From Rhodococcus sp. H36-A4 (GTDB lineage: Bacteria; Actinomycetota; Actinomycetes; Mycobacteriales; Mycobacteriaceae), in the NCBI RefSeq assembly GCF_027158005.1, contig NZ_JAPVLQ010000004.1, forward strand, positions 449,275 through 513,274: a stretch of 64,000 nt of DNA. The letters run 5' to 3'. Shown here in pieces: positions 47,243-55,784 of the stretch. Position numbers and translations under genes: made by a program. The stretch's first letter is position 1, and each line of letters opens with the position of its first letter. The notes below the pieces were generated by a model. It was not told the DNA's origin. It did no database searches and worked only from the letters and a program-made list of their open reading frames with translations.

Positions 47243-48688
47243 TCAGCGCATTCGCATGTTGTCGTCGACAAGTTTGCCGAAGCGCAACGAGGGAAGGTCT
47301 CTGAAATAGTTCATCCGCAGGCGCCACGGTGCAACCGAACCTTGCTTGGGAAAGGTGTCGACCGAACGCAGAACGTAGCCGGCAGCGAAATCCAGAAACG
47401 GTTCCTCTCCGACGTTTGCATCACGTTCGAGGCGGACTTCCCGGTAGCCCTTGCTGTCCATGTGTGCGAGAAGCCGCACGATGTAGTCGCACACCAGATC
47501 GGCCTTGAGCGTCCACGAGGCGTTTGTGTATCCGATGACGAATGCGAAATTGGGCACATCGGTGAGCATCATGCCCTTGTAGGCCATCGACTCGGTGATG
47601 TCGATCTTCTTGCCGTCGACCCGCAGGGCGACGTTGCCGAGGGCGACGAGATTCAGACCCGTCGCAGTGATGACGATGTCAGCGTCGAGATTCTCCCCGG
47701 ACGTCAGCGCGATCCCCTTCTCGGTGAAGCGCTCGATGTGGTCGGTGACGATGTCGACCTTTCCCTCTCCGATGGCCGTGAACAGATCACTGTCGGGAAC
47801 GAGACAGAGCCGCTGATCCCAAGGATCGTATTTAGGTGTGAAGTGGGTGTCGAGATCGTAGCCGTCGGGAAGCCAACCCTCCTGAAGTTTGCGAATCCGT
47901 TCCTTCATGAAATTCGGGTAGCGCTGACACAGCACGTACATCCCGATCGAGGTGACGGCGTTCTTCGTTCGAGTGACCCCGTAGGCCGCACGTGACGGCA
48001 AGTACTTGCGCAACGCCAACGCAATCGGATCCTTCGACGGCAACGACATGATGTAGCTGGGTGAGCGCTGAAGAAGCGTCACGTGGTCGGCGTCACGGGC
48101 GAGGTTCGGCGCCAACGTAATCGCGGTGGCACCGCTTCCGATCACGACGATCTTCTTGTCGGCGTAATCCAAATCCTCTGGCCACAACTGCGGATGTACG
48201 ACGGTTCCGCCGAAGTCCTCGAGGCCCTCGAAATCCGGCGTGAACCCCTGCGCGTAGTCGTAGTAGCCGCTGCAACACATCAAGAACGAGGCAGTGAACA
48301 CTGCAACCTCGCCTGATTGACCCACCTTCGCCTCGACCGTCCATGTCGAGGTCGCAGTAGACCATTCGGCCGACACCACTGTGTGATGAAACCGAATATG
48401 TCGGTCGATCCCGGCTTCACGCGCAGTGTCCTCGATGTACTCGCGGATGGATGCGCCGTCGGCGATGGATTTGTCGCCGACCCAGGGGCGAAAGTTGTAG
48501 CCGAGGGTGTACATGTCCGAGTCGGATCGAATCCCTGGATACCTGAACAGATCCCACGTTCCGCCGATCGCGCCTCGGCTCTCGAGGATGGCGTAGCTCT
48601 TTCCCGGCAACGTCGAATGAAGATGGTGCGCGGCCCCGATTCCGGACAGGCCTGCGCCGATGATGAGGACGTCGACTGTCGTGGTCAT
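47243..48688 (-). CDS. Flavin-containing Baeyer-Villiger-type monooxygenase (EthA-like)
   Basis: The 481-aa FAD/NADPH enzyme inserts oxygen into ketones or oxidises sulfur compounds. FAD motif GAGLSGIGAA at the N-terminus, the BVMO fingerprint FGGTVVHPQLWP (FxGxxxHxxxWP) near residue 160 and NADPH motif GSGATAI. The segment FRYPGIRSDSDMYTLGY is strongly EthA-like. It lies 96 nt downstream of a TetR gene in the same direction; unlike ethA/ethR the two are not divergent. Start ATG 48688. Confidence 0.9.
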   Translation of the reverse strand: MTTTVDVLIIGAGLSGIGAAHHLHSTLPGKSYAILESRGAIGGTWDLFRYPGIRSDSDMYTLGYNFRPWVGDKSIADGASIREYIEDTAREAGIDRHIRFHHTVVSAEWSTATSTWTVEAKVGQSGEVAVFTASFLMCCSGYYDYAQGFTPDFEGLEDFGGTVVHPQLWPEDLDYADKKIVVIGSGATAITLAPNLARDADHVTLLQRSPSYIMSLPSKDPIALALRKYLPSRAAYGVTRTKNAVTSIGMYVLCQRYPNFMKERIRKLQEGWLPDGYDLDTHFTPKYDPWDQRLCLVPDSDLFTAIGEGKVDIVTDHIERFTEKGIALTSGENLDADIVITATGLNLVALGNVALRVDGKKIDITESMAYKGMMLTDVPNFAFVIGYTNASWTLKADLVCDYIVRLLAHMDSKGYREVRLERDANVGEEPFLDFAAGYVLRSVDTFPKQGSVAPWRLRMNYFRDLPSLRFGKLVDDNMRMR

Positions 48689-48784
48689 CGAGAAATATTC
48701 GCGAGCATAGTCATGGCAGGAACTCCATCGTGTGGGTCAGGCTCCCCTGATACCGGGAACTTCGACATATCGCATTTCATTCTG

Positions 48785-49432
48785 TCAGCGTCGCGGCGAT
48801 ACCGGGGCTTGCCAGATACCTACCGTCGCGTCGATCAGATCGGTTCCGCAGTCGGCCCAGTTCGGTGGACGCTCGGGATGCTGTGCAAATTCGAGTTCCT
48901 TCTCGGCGCAGATATGCATCATCATATTTCGGGCCATGTCGCTACGTGCTCGACGTACCTCTGCCGGTAGATCCGGTAGGCATCCATGGAGGCCGACGAG
49001 GGTCTTACTCAGCGAAGACGACACCCCTGCCTTTTCGTACATCACCGGCCGCAGCGTTGGATCGGTCATGATCTGGACTGCACATCGCGCATACCAACTG
49101 GGTTGTCCCAACGTCGCCAAGTGATCGGTGTACGGCGCGATGAGGCACGAGACCCAGTCGCGAAGCCTTTCCGAATCCCCGTTTCGAAGCACGAGCGTGG
49201 TCCGATTCTCCTCGATCACGACCGAATGACGTTCGACGATCGCGCGTACGAGGTCCGTCTTCGTACCGAAGTGGTACCCGACCGCCGCGTTGTTGCCCTG
49301 CCCTGCAGCCTCGCTCACCTGCCGGTTGGACACAGAATGAAGTCCATGCTCGGCATACAGTCGTTCCGCCATCAGCAAGATCGACTCGCGCGTCCCCGCA
49401 GTACGCGTCGAACGCACGCCGCTACTCGTCAT
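48785..49432 (-). CDS. TetR family regulator upstream of the monooxygenase
   Basis: The 215-aa protein has a TetR helix-turn-helix (SVSNRQVSEAAGQGNNAAVGYHFGTKTDLV) and a TetR_C ligand domain. ATG 49432 is preferred to GTG 49444, since it has AAGGGTGG about 9 nt upstream. A nearly perfect 18-bp palindrome lies 76 nt upstream, so autoregulation and control of the monooxygenase are likely if the two form one transcript. Ligand unknown. Confidence 0.88.
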   Translation of the reverse strand: MTSSGVRSTRTAGTRESILLMAERLYAEHGLHSVSNRQVSEAAGQGNNAAVGYHFGTKTDLVRAIVERHSVVIEENRTTLVLRNGDSERLRDWVSCLIAPYTDHLATLGQPSWYARCAVQIMTDPTLRPVMYEKAGVSSSLSKTLVGLHGCLPDLPAEVRRARSDMARNMMMHICAEKELEFAQHPERPPNWADCGTDLIDATVGIWQAPVSPRR

Positions 49433-49507
49433 CTCGGGGTCCACCCTTCGCTACCATCGCTTCTCGAACCGGACACATAGTCGAGTGAACTATCCCACCG
49501 GACAATA

Positions 49508-49525
49508 TTAAAGCACGTGCCTTAA
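49508..49525. promoter_or_regulatory. Predicted operator of the TetR-monooxygenase unit
   Basis: TTAAAGCACGTGCCTTAA is an 18-bp inverted repeat with a single mismatched pair, located between modA and tetR, upstream of the latter. Its GC core and AT edges fit a TetR dimer site. Confidence 0.6.
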
Positions 49526-49580
49526 CAGGAGTAGATCACCCGCGCGACTGTAGTCTCGATTGCTTGCGATCTCACTTTCG

Positions 49581-50387
49581 TCAGGGCGCCGCAAATCCAG
49601 CATCAGCCAAAATTTCCTGCCCCTCGGCGCTCATGACCAGCGCTTCGAACGCCTTTGCCGCCGCGGGGTTCTGCGAATCCGACAGCACCGCAATCGGATA
49701 CGTATTGACTGCACCGGCTGACTCCTGGAAGGCGACCGAGGTGACCTTCTCGCCCGCGCCCGACGCGTCCGTCACGTAGACCAGACCTGCGTCGGCCTGA
49801 CCGGAGGTGACCTTGCCGAGCACGTCGGTGACGGACGACTCTTCACTCACCGGGGCGACATCGACTCCGATCGCCTTCTCCACCTTCGCGGTAGCGGCGC
49901 CGCACGGCACCTGCGGTGCACAGACGACGACCTTGTTGCCCGTATCGGCGAGGTCGTCGAAGGAAGCGATGCCCTTCGGATTCCCTGGAGGGGTGACGAT
50001 GATCAGGGTGTTCGTAGCGAAGTTCTCGGGCTCGCCGGAGATCAAGTTCGCGTCGAGTGCCTTGGTCATGTTTGCAGTGTCTGCGGAAGCGAAAACGTCT
50101 CCCGGTGCACCCTGCGTCAACTGAGTGACCAGATCCGAAGAACCGGCAAAGTTGAACGCGACATCGGTCCCCGGATGGGCCGCTTCGAACATGGTGCCGA
50201 GCTGAGTGAAGGTTGCCTTCAACGACGCGGCTGCGAAGACGGTGATGTTCCCGCTGACCTCACCTGGAGCAGTGGAACCGGACTCCGGCGCCGTCGAATC
50301 ACTACCGCGCTCACCACTCGAACAGCCTGTAACCAGCACTGCAGATATGGCGAGGACTGCTGCGAGCCGCCCGTAGATGTTCTTCAC
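49581..50387 (-). CDS. modA: Molybdate ABC transporter substrate-binding lipoprotein (orphan ModA)
   Basis: The 268-aa lipoprotein has lipobox LVTGC (~residues 18-22) and a periplasmic-type binding domain of the ModA/WtpA fold: ITVFAAASLKATFTQLG, FNFAGSSDLVTQLTQGAPGDVFASAD, VDVAPVSEESSVTDVLGKVTSGQADAGLVYVTDA. These residues form the oxyanion site in ModA. No modB or modC gene is within the window on either side, which is unusual. Start ATG 50387. Confidence 0.9.
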   Translation of the reverse strand: MKNIYGRLAAVLAISAVLVTGCSSGERGSDSTAPESGSTAPGEVSGNITVFAAASLKATFTQLGTMFEAAHPGTDVAFNFAGSSDLVTQLTQGAPGDVFASADTANMTKALDANLISGEPENFATNTLIIVTPPGNPKGIASFDDLADTGNKVVVCAPQVPCGAATAKVEKAIGVDVAPVSEESSVTDVLGKVTSGQADAGLVYVTDASGAGEKVTSVAFQESAGAVNTYPIAVLSDSQNPAAAKAFEALVMSAEGQEILADAGFAAP

Positions 50388-50527
50388 TATGCTCCCTCGA
50401 TAGACCGATTCAGTGGCCCCTTACATCCGTAGACGCGGGCTGAACCCAACCTTAGAGCAGTATCCGCGGATAGAAGATTGAGGTTGTTCCGCAGGCATAG
50501 ATTCTTCACACTTCACTTCGTAGCTTT

Positions 50528-53500
50528 TTACGAGGCGAAGTAGGCAGCAGCAGAAACCGATTCACCGCCGTTCATCACAAATTCCTGCCCGTCGATGCTG
50601 ATCCGAATTGCCGGTGCACTGCATGGGCTCGTCGTAACAGTGGTCGCTGCACCGTCGCATCTGATGTGAACCCAGTGGTCGCGGTACCGGAGATCGAGTT
50701 CGAGTGATCGAAGCTCGATCGGCAACTGCGGATGAAGCCTCAGGATGTCGCCGCGCACTTCGATTCCGGTATAGCAGCGCTGCAGGATGTCCACACTTCC
50801 CGCCATTGCGCCCAGATGGATTCCCTCCCGCGTCGTGCCCTGCTGACTGTCGGCAAGATCGGCCGTGCACGACTCCCGCAGCATGTCCCAGGAGTCTCGA
50901 CGGTTACCTCTCGCGAGCACCCAGGAGTGCGCGACTCGGCTCAGCGTCGAGCCATGGGTCGTTCGAGCGAGGTAGTAGTCGACGGTTGCCGGAATCGTGC
51001 TCGGTTCGAAGTCGTACCCCATCCCCGCGAGTAGTTCGGTGAGCTCCTCCGCGGTGAACAGGTACAGCAGCATCAGAACATCGGCCTGTTTGGACACCTT
51101 GTAGTGTGCGCAGGAGTCATTCTCGGCTTCGAGGATCAGATCGAGCCGGCCGATGTTTCCGTATCTCTGTCGGTAGTCATCGAGGTCGAGTTCTCGAAGT
51201 TCCCCGTACCCACGAAATTGTGCGAGCAATCCGTTGTCGAGAAACTCCACGCGCAGCCTGCATGCCAGGTTGTGCCATGTGTGAAGTTCCGACGAGCTGA
51301 CATCGAGCAGAGCCCACAGGCCCACACCGTCGTCACGACCGACGATCGCGTAAGCGTCCAGCGCGCGTCGTATGCTCCACGAGGCCATCACGTTCACATA
51401 GGTCGAATTATCGATTCCCTCACCGGGATGGCCGGGGTATCCATCGTGGAATTCGTCGGGTCCCATGACGCCCCGAATATCGAACCGGTCGTCGGCGGCG
51501 TCCCACACCGCAAGGCTGGTCCAGAATCGTGCATTTTCGACCAACATCTCGGCTCCGTAGGAGGCCAGGAAGCCGAAGTCCGCTGTCACTTCCCAGTAGT
51601 GCCACACATTGTAGGCAACCGACAAACCGACATGGAATTGCCGATTGGAGTGATCGGGCATCCATCGTCCTGATCGTGGATTGAACAGCACGTGCGGTGT
51701 CTCCTCGCGACCGTCGCTACCGCTCTGCCACGGAAACAAGGCCCCGCTACAGCCGATTTCACGCGCTCGGCGCTTCGCCTCGGACAGTCGTCGATAGCGA
51801 TAGAGCAACAGAGATCTCGACAACTCTGGAATGCGCAGATTCAGTAGCGGCAATATGAACAACTCGTCCCAGAAAATGTGCCCGCGATAGGCCTCCCCAT
51901 GCAGTCCACGCGCCGGAATCCCGACGTCGAGATCCACAGTGTGCGGAGACAGGCACTGGACGACATGAAAGAGCTGAAGTCGAACCGCTCGGACGGTCTC
52001 GTCGTCGGAGCATTCGACCTCGAGATCGTATCGATGCCACAACCGTTTCCATTGCCGTCGGTGGTCGTCGAGAAGCGCGGGGAAAGATCCCGATTCGTCG
52101 AGGCACGACAGTGCAGCGCTGAGCGGATCGGAGATGGCTCGATCACGGGAGCAATACAGTGCGACGATCGATGATACTTGCACGCCGACGGCTTGTGAGA
52201 CGTCAGCCGAGGTTTCCTGAAAGATGCTCGTCGGGGTGCTGGTTGCGCCGAGGACAGGAGCGGCAGAATCCATTCGGGCAGCGAGCGTGAGTGCGATCCG
52301 CGATTGCCGAGTATGCGCCTGGAGCCATACCTGATTCTTTGCCGCAGAACCTGTTTCGCATTCAGTCAGGTGAGCATTGTTCAAAGCACGAAACTCGGCT
52401 ACGTTGCCGTTGGTGACATCGCCGTCCAAGGTCGCGCGCACGGTGATCGTTCCGGTGTAGTTCTCCGGCTCGACTCTGGTATCGAGCGCCGCCAGGTGCG
52501 GCGATGCCATGGACACGAATCGTATCTGCCGAAGCCAGGTGCGACGTCCCTGCGAATCTTCGAGGAGGCTTTCGCGTCGAAGAACGCCTTCTCTCATATC
52601 CAAGGCGATGTGGTGGTGTTGCAGGAGATGATTGTGGCTGCTGAGCCATTCACCGTCGTCGATATCGAATGTGGTGCCCAACCAGTTCGGCCAATTGACA
52701 ATTGATTCGTCCTCGTAGTCGACGCCGCTGATCGTCGAGGTGAGTCTGTTGTAGCATCCGGCGAGATACGTACCCGGGTAGTGCACGCCGTCGGCGCTTG
52801 CCTCGGGCAGGGCGCCACGGGTCGCGAAGTATCCATTCCCCAGGGTGCAGAGGCTCTCACGGATTCCCTCATTCGAGGCTATCGCGCCGCGGTAATGCAA
52901 CACCCACGTCGATTCCGCGTCGGTGGAGCACAACTCACAAGCACCGTTGTATTCAGCGGGACTGTCCGGACCGATGTCGATATCGAGTTCAGTGAGATCG
53001 CCGACAACCACCTCCGCATCCAACTCGACTGCCGCAGATGCCCGTTGAAGTCCGATGATCAGTCCAAACATTCCGGCTTGCGCGCCTTGAATACCGGCCA
53101 CCGCATCCTCCACGACGGCAGAAAACTCGGGTGCAACTCCGAGCCTGCGGGCTGCTTCGAGAAACAAGTCCGGCGCGGGCTTACCTGCCAGGCCTCGACG
53201 CAGTGCATCGGTGCCGTCGACCCGCACATCGAACAGTCCCCCGACGCCGGCAAGGGCCATCACCTCCCCCGCGTTCCTGCTGGCCGACACCACTGCTGTC
53301 GGAATGCCTGCAAGCCGCAGTTGGCGAAGCACATCGATCGTTCCAGGAATCGTACGAACACCTTCAGAAGTCAGCGTGCGGAGATAGTCCTCATTCTTGC
53401 GATCGGCCCATTGCCGCACGCTCCCCAATGCCGTGTCGCCGTGCGAAGTCTCGGGAAGAGTCAGTCCACGTGCATGCGCGAATCCGCGCACCGCATCGAG

Positions 53501-53686
53501 TCGATCCCGTCCATCGATGTAGGCCCGGTAGTCCTCGTGTGTGAATGGCCGGTCCCCTTGTCCGGCAGCTTCGAGTAGCGCATCGAACGCGGTTTTCCAG
53601 GCCTGCTCGTGAATCACAGCCGTGTCGGTGACGACGCCGTCCAGATCGAACAGGACAGCATCGACCCGGCGTCCCTGGATTCTCAC
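50528..53686 (-). CDS. Fused beta-phosphoglucomutase-like HAD and GH65 disaccharide phosphorylase
   Basis: The 1052-aa fusion has an N-terminal HAD domain (~residues 8-235; FDLDGVVTDTA, TAVVSASRNA, AGKPAPDLFLEAARRLG, VVEDAVAGIQGA) and a GH65 domain (~265-1050) with the catalytic acid Glu in GVMGPDEFHDGY and the phosphate-binding HGSTLSRVAHSW. GH65 phosphorylases split trehalose, maltose or kojibiose with phosphate; the HAD partner would convert beta-glucose 1-phosphate to glucose 6-phosphate. M. tuberculosis has related separate (Rv3400/Rv3401) and larger fused (Rv2006) forms. GTG 53686 (VRIQGRRVDAVLFDLDG) is chosen; GTG 53776 is possible but adds a basic, non-homologous-looking tail. Confidence 0.88.
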   Translation of the reverse strand: MRIQGRRVDAVLFDLDGVVTDTAVIHEQAWKTAFDALLEAAGQGDRPFTHEDYRAYIDGRDRLDAVRGFAHARGLTLPETSHGDTALGSVRQWADRKNEDYLRTLTSEGVRTIPGTIDVLRQLRLAGIPTAVVSASRNAGEVMALAGVGGLFDVRVDGTDALRRGLAGKPAPDLFLEAARRLGVAPEFSAVVEDAVAGIQGAQAGMFGLIIGLQRASAAVELDAEVVVGDLTELDIDIGPDSPAEYNGACELCSTDAESTWVLHYRGAIASNEGIRESLCTLGNGYFATRGALPEASADGVHYPGTYLAGCYNRLTSTISGVDYEDESIVNWPNWLGTTFDIDDGEWLSSHNHLLQHHHIALDMREGVLRRESLLEDSQGRRTWLRQIRFVSMASPHLAALDTRVEPENYTGTITVRATLDGDVTNGNVAEFRALNNAHLTECETGSAAKNQVWLQAHTRQSRIALTLAARMDSAAPVLGATSTPTSIFQETSADVSQAVGVQVSSIVALYCSRDRAISDPLSAALSCLDESGSFPALLDDHRRQWKRLWHRYDLEVECSDDETVRAVRLQLFHVVQCLSPHTVDLDVGIPARGLHGEAYRGHIFWDELFILPLLNLRIPELSRSLLLYRYRRLSEAKRRAREIGCSGALFPWQSGSDGREETPHVLFNPRSGRWMPDHSNRQFHVGLSVAYNVWHYWEVTADFGFLASYGAEMLVENARFWTSLAVWDAADDRFDIRGVMGPDEFHDGYPGHPGEGIDNSTYVNVMASWSIRRALDAYAIVGRDDGVGLWALLDVSSSELHTWHNLACRLRVEFLDNGLLAQFRGYGELRELDLDDYRQRYGNIGRLDLILEAENDSCAHYKVSKQADVLMLLYLFTAEELTELLAGMGYDFEPSTIPATVDYYLARTTHGSTLSRVAHSWVLARGNRRDSWDMLRESCTADLADSQQGTTREGIHLGAMAGSVDILQRCYTGIEVRGDILRLHPQLPIELRSLELDLRYRDHWVHIRCDGAATTVTTSPCSAPAIRISIDGQEFVMNGGESVSAAAYFAS

Positions 53687-53782
53687 GGCGACTCGATACC
53701 CGAATCGACGACCGCCACGCGGAACCCTATGGGGTGCCTGCTCTTTCCTCGTGATCGACCGACGGAGATCCACCACGAGGTC

Positions 53783-54667
53783 TCACGAGCGCACGCGGCA
53801 GATCATGACGGGGCAGCGCGCGTGGTGTGCGAGATTGCTACTGGTAGATCCCAATAAGGCGCTTCTCACCGGACCTCGTCCTCTACTTCCCACCACGACG
53901 AGTTGGGCGTGCTCGGACAAGTCTACGAGCGCGTGCGCGGGGTTGCTCTGTCGGAGAACACGTTCGACCACTACCTCTGGGTACTTCTCGACCCACCCCG
54001 CCAGGCTTTCCGCGAGGAGGACCGACTCCTCTTTCTCGATGGCCGCCCAGTCGATGAGGAGAGGCAACGTCACGCCTCCCGCCTGTGATGCGGCGCTCCA
54101 AACATGCGCAGCAATGAGCGGCACCTCGAGCCGCGCGGCTATTTCGAATGCCATCGCTATCGCGGCGGCGCTAGTAGCGCTGCCGTCGATTCCGACCACG
54201 ATCGGGGAATTCGGGTCCTGTGCGCCTTCGCGCCACACGACGACAGGGCACGCTGCGGTGTCAGCCACCACCTTGGCGGTGCTACCGAGCAATGTCGACA
54301 ACACAAGGCCTGTCCCAGAGCTACCGACCACCATCAACCGTGCCGAAGCCGACAGATCGACCAGCATTTCCGCGGGCGGCACGGCGTCGACATGTGCGCT
54401 CACACTGAGGTACGGATGCCGCTCCAGGATGGCTTTCGTTGCCTCGTCGACAATCTCCTCGGCGGTGCGACGCTGCTGGTCCCACACTTCCTCGGGTATC
54501 ACCATGACGGACTCGGCCATGTAGCACGTCGGTTCCTGAACCGCGCACGCGATGTGCAGCGGAGAATCCAGACGGTCCGCCATACCTGCAGCCCACAGAG
54601 CCGCACCCGTACTGCTGGGTGAACCATCCACTCCGACAACGACTTCCTGATGATTCGCCAAGACCAT
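53783..54667 (-). CDS. Tandem-domain universal stress protein
   Basis: The 294-aa cytosolic protein has two Usp domains. The first begins EVVVGVDGSPSS and ends VVGSSGTGLVLSTLLGSTAKVV; the second begins IVVGIDGSATS and ends VVGSRGRGPVRSALLGSTSSNL. Both keep the ATP-binding G-2x-G-9x-G(S/T) motif. Start ATG 54667 with GGGAGG 6 nt upstream. It is followed by the HAD-GH65 gene (97 nt to GTG 53686), a pairing seen in dormancy loci of mycobacteria. A structured region lies upstream. Confidence 0.92.
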   Translation of the reverse strand: MVLANHQEVVVGVDGSPSSTGAALWAAGMADRLDSPLHIACAVQEPTCYMAESVMVIPEEVWDQQRRTAEEIVDEATKAILERHPYLSVSAHVDAVPPAEMLVDLSASARLMVVGSSGTGLVLSTLLGSTAKVVADTAACPVVVWREGAQDPNSPIVVGIDGSATSAAAIAMAFEIAARLEVPLIAAHVWSAASQAGGVTLPLLIDWAAIEKEESVLLAESLAGWVEKYPEVVVERVLRQSNPAHALVDLSEHAQLVVVGSRGRGPVRSALLGSTSSNLAHHARCPVMICRVRS

Positions 54668-54748
54668 GCCAGCCTCCCGACAGATAAAAAGGGTGCGGCG
54701 ACTTACCGCCGATGATCACCACGATTGCACGGCTGAGGTACGTAGACG

Positions 54749-54806
54749 AGAGCACAAAGTCCTCTGATGTAGATGTTGGTCGCACCAACGCAATTCATTG
54801 TGCTCT
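54749..54806. promoter_or_regulatory. Nested inverted repeats between luxR and usp
   Basis: Outer arms AGAGCACAA (54749-54757) and TTGTGCTCT (54798-54806) enclose an inner perfect hairpin GTTGGT-CGC-ACCAAC (54775-54789). The right arm overlaps the luxR stop codon. It could be a terminator, an attenuator or paired operator half-sites for usp. Confidence 0.5.
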
Positions 54807-55671
54807 AACCGAGTAGTCCGTGCCGACGCGCCTCGACCACAGCCTGCGCCCGGGTGGCTACGTCCAACTTGCCCATCAGGTTTCGCATATACGTTTTGAC
54901 GGTGTCGACACTCAACGACAGTCGCGCCGCTATCTCGGCGTTGCGGCAACCGAGCGATGCATACTCGAGAACTTCGATTTCGCGTTTCGACAAGGTCACC
55001 GAGGAGGTTCGTCGATCCGTCGGCAGCATACGGCGCAGGATGTGCTCGACGGCCGTCACTTCTGCTTCGAGGTCAGTGTCTTCCATGCGGTCGGCGATGG
55101 ATCGCAACGCGAGATAGCTCTCGATGATGGCATCCATCTGGCGGTCGTCCCGAGCTGTCGGGGTTTCCACCCTTCCCGAGGACGCCAACATGGCAAGCCT
55201 GCGGTCGACCTCGTCACGAATGTCGATTTCCCGTGCCAGTTCCAGCGCACGCTCTACGACGATGTCCGTCAGGCGGTCACTGAGGGGTTGATTCACCCGC
55301 AACCCGCCGTACAACGCTCCGCGAGTCCGTCCGCGCACGACCACCGGCACCGCCAGCAGGGTCTCGATCCCCTCCGCCCCGACCTGATAGTCGTATTCGT
55401 GAGTGATCGACAGTGATGTGGCGTAGCCCTGCACGCCGATCGGCCGCTGCTCGGCCATCGCGCGACCACCGACGCCGCACCGCACGTCGATCACGAGGTT
55501 GCGGAGAATGGTGCTACGCGTACCCAGGAACCCGGACAAGGTGAGATTCCCGTGTTCGACGGTGCCGCCGAACAGCACCGGAAAAGAAGTCGTCGCCTTC
55601 AGCGTCCGCAATTCGGCTTGCAACGCATCACGGTCGCTCGGCCTCAGATGTCGACTCACGATCCCTCTCAT
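54805..55671 (-). CDS. LuxR family regulator with GAF-like sensor domain
   Basis: The 288-aa protein has an N-terminal GAF-like region (~residues 25-150; VLFGGTVEHGNLTLSGFLGTR, GIETLLAVPVVVRGRTRGALYGG) and a C-terminal LuxR helix-turn-helix (LSKREIEVLEYASLGCRNAEIAARLSLSVDTVKTYMRNLMGKL). It has no receiver Asp domain. It lies between usp (same strand, downstream) and a divergent acyl-CoA synthetase gene and could control either. Signal unknown. Start ATG 55671. Confidence 0.85.
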   Translation of the reverse strand: MRGIVSRHLRPSDRDALQAELRTLKATTSFPVLFGGTVEHGNLTLSGFLGTRSTILRNLVIDVRCGVGGRAMAEQRPIGVQGYATSLSITHEYDYQVGAEGIETLLAVPVVVRGRTRGALYGGLRVNQPLSDRLTDIVVERALELAREIDIRDEVDRRLAMLASSGRVETPTARDDRQMDAIIESYLALRSIADRMEDTDLEAEVTAVEHILRRMLPTDRRTSSVTLSKREIEVLEYASLGCRNAEIAARLSLSVDTVKTYMRNLMGKLDVATRAQAVVEARRHGLLG

Positions 55672-55784
55672 GCCCGCTCGATACCCACTCTTGGGGGTAG
55701 CGGTGTTCTCCCTGCTGTAACTAGCGTCAACGGTAACGTGTAGTGCGCGTCACAAGACTATCGCTTTTCGAAAGGTCTCACCCG

